This document shows positions 58,172-64,000 of a stretch of DNA of 64,000 bases, one piece after another (position 1 is the stretch's first letter; every line of letters starts with the position of its first letter). The notes beneath the pieces were generated by a model. The model worked only from the letters and a program-made list of their open reading frames with translations, had not been told where the DNA came from and ran no database searches. The translations under genes were made by a program, and so were the position numbers. The DNA is from Deroplatys truncata (Eukaryota; Arthropoda; Insecta; Mantodea; Mantidae), in the NCBI GenBank assembly GCA_030765065.1, contig CM060985.1, forward strand, positions 172,010,096-172,074,095, in the 5' to 3' direction.

Positions 58172-59295
58172 CAGGGTGAGCACAAAGTCCTGTCACCCCC
58201 CATAATTAACACCATGACAGAATTGCAATTTTGTTTTTTCTATTTCTGATATAAACAATGGCTGATACAAGTGACTATACCGTTGAAGAATGGATTGTCA
58301 CAAGCGCTTGGGTTCACGAGAGGCCAAGAACAGACAAAACATTGGAACAGGTAAGTACGGACTTCAAGATATGATTCAGATGAGAACCACCTCCACAGAG
58401 GACACTTTTGCATTGGGAACAGAAACTGTTTTCTGCTGGCAGTGTTGAGGATAAACCACAAAGTGGTAGACCATCAACAAGAGGGGAACAATGCAGCGAT
58501 GTCATGGAATCAGTTGAAAGATCACCAGTGAAGTCAACTTGCCAACGATCTGCGTAAGCACATGAAAGTTGACTTGAAATTACATCCATATCGATCAAAA
58601 CATGTTCAACAATTAAGTGACAATAATTTAAATCGAAGGAAGATGGCATGTGATGCACATCCTCCCAAAACCTGGCAAAGTGATTTTCAATGATGAATGT
58701 GCGATATATCGAAGCTCACGCTCAAGAAATGTTGTCTTCTGATCAAAGAACAACCCTTACTTTTATGAGGAGATTGAGAATAACTCTCCCCATGATATGG
58801 GCTGATATGACAATAAACAAATTTATGGTCCGTATTAGTTTGAACGATCTGTTGACCAACATGAATATCTTGATGTGCTAAGAATATGGTTCATACCCCT
58901 TTTTGGAAACCTGAGGGTTCAAAGAGACATGTTGGTTTCAGCAAGATGGAGCACCTCCTCTTTTTGCCGTTTTGGTTTGAGGATATCTCAACGAGGTGTT
59001 TCCAGAATGCTGGATTAGCCGGGGATTGCCTTTATTGCCAGCTCCACTTGACTGGCTACCTCGAAGCCCTGACCTAATGACATGTGAGAATGGGCTCTGG
59101 ACATTGTTGCAGCACAATGTTATATTATGATTGATAATTCAAAGAAGAAGATGACTTGCTTTCAGGCAGATTATTCCAGCAATGCTGAAAAGAATGTCCC
59201 AAGAACCTGGCAACAGAGTATTTTGTGTTTTGAGCATGATGGTGCCCATACTCATGTTTTAGACATGAAGGACATGTACATTAAGACATAAAACA
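58172..59295 (+). pseudogene. Tc1/mariner-superfamily (IS630-type) transposon relic
   Basis: The left end CAGGGTGAGCACAAAGTCC follows a TA (58170-58171). ATG 58258 opens ADTSDYTVEEWIV. Later frames contain the first catalytic block VIFNDECAIYRSSRSRN (about 58685). QQDGAPP (about 58945) marks the second, and LPAPLDW...PRSPDL (about 59040) the third with its Asp. Frames switch many times, so nothing is translatable. The right terminus was not found. It lies just upstream of ATPSCKMT exon B, in the same orientation as the gene. Confidence 0.72.
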
Positions 59296-59298
59296 CTA

Positions 59299-59726
59299 TC
59301 TATAGTGTGTACATGTATTTATAATTAAACTATTGTAAATATTTTTAAGTCAGATATGAATGCCCAAGCTGTTACACCTGGTCACACATTCACTGCTATG
59401 TATTACATTACATTTGCAAAGCAAGAGTAACAGCAGTATCTGTTTAAACCAAATGTCAGCATGCAGATAGCAGAGGTAATGCCACAAAGCACATGGTGTA
59501 ATGTGATAGAGCTGGTAACATAGCCATAGCATACTCAGTTGCTATGACAACAATTTGCTTTTGATTGGTGGGTTACTGGTTGCTAGGCAACTGTAATGAC
59601 ATGTTTATCCCTTCTCTTGGTTTACACAGCTCATTACCACGTGGTTAGAAAACATCAATCACCAACTTAGGCTGCTCCCAGAATAGTAGAGATATAGATC
59701 AAATAATAACTCTAAACACTTTTCAG
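59299..59726. other. intron 3' end, nothing recognised
   Basis: Ends with the TTTTCAG acceptor of exon B. Confidence 0.4.
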
Positions 59727-59915
59727 GTGTTTGCTGCAGCACAGGCTGGATTCCTTGCAGACGGAGTGGAACTTAATCCTTGGCTGGTGCTTTATTCCAA
59801 AATAGAGGCATATCGTAGAGGAGTTTCTCATTGCACAAGCTTTTATTGTAAGGACCTCTGGAGATTTGACTTTCAGCCTTATCCCAATGTCATCATTTTT
59901 GGTGTCCAGGAGATG
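59727..59915 (+). CDS. ATPSCKMT: ATPSCKMT/FAM173B-like lysine methyltransferase, internal exon B
   Basis: This 63-codon exon continues exon A in phase 0. It is preceded by a pyrimidine-rich TTTTCAG acceptor and followed by a GTAAGT donor at 59916. It starts VFAAAQAGF, which continues the GDGR motif of exon A just as in the vertebrate family. It then carries ELNPWLVLYS (the acidic SAM-contacting loop and the family signature NPWL) and the stretch KDLWRFDF, and ends VIIFGVQEM. The last stretch resembles ATPSCKMT more than ANTKMT. The reading frame is clean for its whole length, unlike every transposon gene in the window. The C-terminal exon, expected to encode the RFPFP and DTVWAY-type motifs, was not seen before 64000 and is presumably downstream. 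The shared phase and split domain make a single gene with exon A nearly certain. Confidence 0.85.
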
Positions 59916-60205
59916 GTAAGTTTATTTTACAGCAGGATCGATGGATTTGTGCCGGTGAAGACTGGGTGCGCAATCGTTTAGAGCCCAGTTGCCGAGCCTA
60001 TGTTCTCGGTCATGCGCAGTATACTGAAATGGCCAGTATCGTGGAGAGCTTTGACCGTGCAACATCCGTCTTCTACCGCTTCGGTGCCAGCACGTTAAGT
60101 TTTACAAGTTTTAGAAAGTGATTATTAATCGTATTCGTGATTAGTGTTTTGTGTCTTGTGTGTATGTGTGTGCGCGTGTATATGTATTTGCTTATTTAGA
60201 CTAAA

Positions 60206-60772
60206 ATGCCTCCCATTCAAAGCAAACTTGGTGGAAAAACACTGCACAGCCAAACACGTGAAGTTGTTAATAACATCCATTTCTTCATGAAACGGGAAGC
60301 AGCTTCTGGCGATATTCTAATTCCATTGAAGAAAGTGCAAGGGAGGGTGAGTGCAGCAACAAAAGTATCTGAGAGGACAATATGTAAAATAATTAAAGAA
60401 GGGGGAACATGTGAGGAACAGGGACAAAGGTGTCCTTTGGGACACCTGGAAAGGTACATCGTGTACCAAAATGGATCACAGACATTGATGACTGATAGGT
60501 GTGTGATTCGGCAAACAATTTACAATTTTTATATTCAGGAGAAAACCGTGCCCACTGTCAGAAATCTGCTCCTGAAGCTTAAGGATTCCATTAACCTTAA
60601 AGGGGGAAGCACTAGTTTAAATATTATCTTACGTGACATGGGTTTCGCGTGGAAGAAAACAAGGAACAATAAGGTCTTGCTACAGGAGAGACATGAGATA
60701 AGAGATTGGCGCGTGTCATATTTGGGTGCCATTAAAAAGTTTAGAGACGAAGTGCAATACATTGTTCTGTGA
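60206..60772 (+). pseudogene. DDE transposase N-terminal half (IS630/Tc1-like), 188 codons
   Basis: The open frame begins MPPIQSKLGGKTLHSQTREV. A helix-turn-helix region follows with VSAATKVSERTICKIIKEG, then a basic linker, DRCVIRQTIYNFYIQEKTVP, and the second DNA-binding part with LKDSINLKGGSTSLNIILRD and MGFAWKKTRNNKVLLQERHE. This matches the N-terminal organisation of a common insect family (often annotated as DDE-superfamily or uncharacterised protein). The frame stops with VQYIVL and TGA, exactly where relatives continue into the first catalytic Asp (about YMDE). The DDE domain is missing. It is a long clean frame for this window. Domestication as a DNA-binding protein cannot be excluded, but truncation by rearrangement is simpler. 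Confidence 0.7.
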
Positions 60773-61230
60773 GCAGCGCGATCTCGCACCCGCCCGTAGC
60801 AGCCGTCATTCTAGGAATGAACAACAATACGGTGAGTCACATGATAGTATACTACTTAGTTATTCTTTTGCCGGTTTATTTTCCCGGGTTTTCTGTTTTA
60901 CTGTTTGTTTACCATTTCCATACACCACATTTACAAAGAGCTGCCTGGCATTAGACATAGACTCGCTTCAGTGCGCGAGGAAACAAGGTCACCGGCACAA
61001 AACCATCGTTTCTACTGTATATGTGTATGTTCTTAAGCTTTTAAAACAGGCATGGCGAGACTGTAAGCCTGCCCCGAAGCACCTTGATGCAACCTGGATA
61101 ACAAAGCTATGGAAGGGGGAGAATTTGTATGGCGGGCGGGGTAGTGGCAAAGAACGAACTGATGCAGTGGCGTCCTGTACTCTGTATTTAAAATAAATTA
61201 AGCTTCTCCGATGTCGTTTACAATGAGAGA
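60773..61230. other. no assigned gene
   Basis: Contains an open stretch with TWITKLWKGENLYGGRG (about 61070-61150) whose family I do not recognise. Confidence 0.35.
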
Positions 61231-63251
61231 TTCGAAATCGGGAATTATTTGTTTACAGCTAGACGTAATGGTCATGAAGATGTTCGTTCGTCTGTCGGGA
61301 TCTGCAGTTGCTTTTTACTAATTTAATCATGGAAAATAACTATTCACAGACGTACGTTGTACAAAACATTGTTTCCATGGAAATTGCATATAATCGAAGT
61401 TTCGGATACTTATTGTCGCATAAGATTTTAAAACATTCCACTCCTATTAAATCCTTGCATCTGACTGTCATGATTTCGTCAGATTGTAAATGAATCAGCT
61501 CCTCTTGCAGATTGATTCTGGCTTCTCTTACGTCTATGTTTAATGGATAGACATACACTGATATATCATATTTAAAAACCCTGAAATCACGAAATCTGTA
61601 ATCACAAAATTCACTTTAAAGTGTTAAGAGAATACTAATGTAAATACTGAATTTATCTGAGGAGAAATTTGAAAGGAGATTTAAACATGGAAGATAGTGC
61701 ACCTGCCCCTCTTTCAAGTGATCTACCCAGAGTGAAAGTGTGTTTCCGAACGCCTGCACTGAACTATACCTATCAACAATATTTTGATTGCGTCGTTGAA
61801 ATGTAGTATTGAGTTTAAGTGCGTACATATACCGCATAAGAAAGCTAAGTCGCAGACCCAGACCTCGTTATTTAGTTCCTAAATTTCCATTCCCTAAAAT
61901 AAGGAAACAATAAAATTACAATAAAATGACCTTAAAGCATATGAGAATAATGTAAATGTAAAGCTAAAATAAATTGCCTTTTCTTTCATGAATCCGGGAA
62001 ATGCATCTCTGAGGTCGAAGAACCGACGTAACATTGCACCTCTGCTAAGCCATCTAATATCACACAAATACTTAATATCTTAAATGATTCTCCCATATTT
62101 TTAAGTATACATATTTCGAAACTGTCGGTGTTTCAAAGCACTTCCTTTTATTTTGTTCACAACACAATCCATCACTGTTGTAGTGTAACTGACTTGGCAC
62201 AAAGTGCTTCTTGATGCAACAGACAATGCCAAGCATAAAAATTGCTCGAAATACCTTTATCACTAAAAAAAATGTTTTATCCTGTCAATCAACCCACTTT
62301 TTCCCTAACCATGGCCTTGGCTCCGTCTGATACTAATTTTGACCACTGTAAACAATATCTTTCAATACTAATTTTTAGAGATTTAAATATCTCCTCGCCA
62401 GTAGTACTGCCTTTTAGTGGCACTAAATCGAGCAAATACTCTTCAACATTAGGTTCCTTATCAACACCTCGAATGAAAATGGCCAATTGAGATGCGAGTT
62501 ACATCTGTACTCTCGTCCAGTGCAGGAGAAAGCTTCACAAATTCAGCCATTTTCAAATCCATCTGCCTTATTACGTCGGCAGAAAGCACTTCAACTTTCT
62601 TTGCAGTGGTTTGTCGGAAAATATGCTAGCACTCAAAATTATGAACCTGTTGAGGACATAAAATCCAGCAATTAAACATGTTTTAATAAATTCTCCTTCC
62701 TTAAATGCCTTAAGGCCTTTGCATTTTCCCAGGTTACAATATAACTAGCGTGATTTCTTTTCTCTGCCATAGTTTGAGTCTTTGTAGTTGGTTTAGGTCC
62801 ATTGCTTTCTATCAATTTCAAAATTTCTTGCGTTCTTTCGCGTCCTGTGAACATATTGAAAATTAGCAGTCTGACTTGTAGTTTAAATAAGAATTAAAGT
62901 CTCATTAAATAAAATGTTTAATAATAACAATAATTACAGACCCAACTTGCCTTGTAACTTGGCATATTCGGAATGATAAGCATTGTAATGGCGTTTCATG
63001 TTGAATTGCATTACTCCGCTTTGGGACATATAAAACATTTTGCATTGCCACCATCCTCAACGAAGAACTTCTTCTCCCATTCCATGAAATGTTCTGCTCT
63101 TCGAACGTTGCTTTGCAAGCGGCATTGCTAGCCACCACTGTTTGACGTAGTACTGACCACGCTGACATGAATAGGAGGTGGAGGGGCGGGTGAAGCTACG
63201 GAGGGGTAGTGCGCGAGTCAACTGAAGAGCAAATTGACTCGCGAAGCACTG
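61230..63251 (-). mobile_element. hAT transposon relic 2, right end CAGTGCTTCGC
   Basis: On the minus strand the putative TIR starts CAGTGCTTCGCGAG at 63251, and the transposase blocks follow in order down to about 61250. The other TIR and the target duplication were not found. Confidence 0.65.
61250..63110 (-). pseudogene. hAT transposase (ZBED/GTF2IRD2-like group), degraded
   Basis: Minus-strand blocks in order begin with a BED-finger start, KKFFVEDGGNAKCFICPK (about 63070). Next come FTGRERTQEILKLIESNG (about 62850), then NHASYIVTWENAKALR. AIFIRGVDKEPNVEEYLLDL (62480) and LVPLKGSTTGEEIFKS follow, then DGAKAM, the conserved DGA spot. A weak segment follows. FQRRNQNIVDRYSSVQAFG (about 61800) and LWVDHLKEGQVHYLPCL come next. 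The hATC-like end reads DNKYPKLRLYAISMETMFCTTYVCE (about 61415-61340, split here only by my reading). The order matches the vertebrate/insect hAT group related to GTF2IRD2 and ZBED5. Stops and frameshifts are scattered throughout. Confidence 0.78.
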
Positions 63252-63423
63252 TTTCGCCATGGCTATTTTAAAACATCCTAAAATAATTGTAGTACCAACA
63301 AATGCTTATTGGGTATCAACAGTAATTGCCCAAATTAACAATAGTACAATATTTTGGGAAAGTTTTGTTCTTTTTTGGAAAAATGTGAAGCAAGAAAAAC
63401 AGAAGAAAGGTAAAAAATAAAAG

Positions 63424-64000
63424 TATCTGATGTGTTCACATGACTCTATCCTCATTCTTCAACATACTATTATTAAAACATCTGATGTGATACATTCACA
63501 TGACCTTCTCTACTCTCTAATGTTTATTAGTGAATATACAAACTATTGTTACTAAAGCTTATTTTTCTATCTACTACATTTTAATCCAAATAAACATTTA
63601 CAGAAACATCTACATTACACATTTCGTTATAGATACAAAGAGGACAGCAATAGTCAAATGTTTAAGAACTAGATACTATATTTTGGCCTTAAAATATCAT
63701 ATTTCCATGCAATCCTGAGAAACAAATGTTGAAAGGACATTAAAGAATGACCAAGAAATGAACAATTCAAACCTTTAATAACAGATATCTCAGAAATTGC
63801 TTATGTCACTTATTTAAAGTGAATTCCGTGTTTTAATGAGATCTACTTTTTTGTGTAGTACTTTTGGAATATTGCTTAATGTTTACCAGTTATGCAACAT
63901 AATTCCTTCTGGATGAAGAGGACTTTACAGGCTATTTCCAGAAAATTGAAGATATACATTTTATTTGTCATGTAAATATCTTTAATATATGGTGTTTTAA
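63424..64000 (+). repeat. Rep900 copy, old subfamily, with duplicated start, cut by the window end
   Basis: The 5' terminus occurs twice: TCTGATGTGTTCACATGACTC at 63427 and TCTGATGTGATACATTCACA at 63480. The matching body follows to the window edge. Confidence 0.7.

Larger units (their letters stand above)
49723..59726 (+). other. 10-kb ATPSCKMT intron packed with transposons
   Basis: The interval runs from GTAAGT to TTTTCAG between two in-phase exons of one gene. It holds a Tigger fragment, two Penelope-like elements in opposite orientation, a fold-back DNA transposon, a truncated SINE, an LTR-like repeat and a Tc1/mariner-superfamily relic. None of the Rep900 copies common elsewhere in the window was recognised inside it. 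Confidence 0.8.

Noticed and set aside
60773-64000. Terminal exon of ATPSCKMT downstream of exon B
   Set aside because: No frame with the expected RFPFP or DTVWAY-type motifs was found before the window end.

Overview
This is AT-rich eukaryotic DNA, almost certainly from an insect with a large, transposon-laden genome. The evidence is two split exons with GT/AG borders of a mitochondrial lysine methyltransferase, three mariner copies, a piggyBac, two hATs, Tigger/pogo fragments, Penelope and non-LTR retroelements, tRNA-derived SINEs and long dinucleotide repeats. The flavour resembles a polyneopteran (cockroach, termite or stick insect), but that is only an impression. There is no prokaryotic gene organisation, no CRISPR array and no operon.

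Host genes: the only host gene I can support is an ATPSCKMT/FAM173B-type methyltransferase on the + strand. It is represented by two exons (49550-49722 and 59727-59915) separated by a 10,004-bp intron. The first and last coding exons are not visible in the window.

Layout. 0-5.3 kb: a jockey-like non-LTR remnant, a fold-back DNA transposon with a SINE inside it, and copies of an unnamed ~0.9-kb repeat called Rep900 here. 5.7-8.3 kb: a hAT with terminal inverted repeats (TIRs) and a perfect 8-bp target duplication. 9.0-10.3 kb: mariner copy 1, inserted in a Rep900 copy. 10.3-13 kb: Rep900 copies and a second fold-back fragment. 13.2-13.8 kb: a Tigger end. 14.6-16.3 kb: an internally deleted piggyBac. 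16.5-18.8 kb: a motif-dense inverted structure around a full Rep900. 21.3-23.4 kb: stacked Rep900 copies. 24.1-25.4 kb: mariner copy 2. 27.7-30.6 kb: a probable Mutator-like transposase relic split by mariner copy 3, which itself holds a solo LTR. 34.0-34.6 kb: a third fold-back copy. 36.5-41.3 kb (minus strand): a broken protein-primed-type family B DNA polymerase of the Polinton/adintovirus kind, interrupted by a second solo LTR and by another repeat. 43.7-46.2 kb: three Rep900 copies in a row. 46.5-47.2 kb: a 5'-truncated non-LTR element with a target duplication. 47.3-49.2 kb: two Tc1/mariner-superfamily elements. 49.7-59.7 kb: the ATPSCKMT intron with Tigger, two Penelope elements, a SINE and more DNA transposons. 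60-63.3 kb: a DDE transposase fragment and a second hAT relic. 63.4-64 kb: an older Rep900.

Every transposase or reverse transcriptase gene seen here is disabled by stops, frameshifts or deletions. The nested insertions give a relative dating ladder. Rep900 alone covers about 11-12 kb, shows no coding capacity, and is the main structure that known coding families do not explain. Coordinates without a stated target duplication are approximate.
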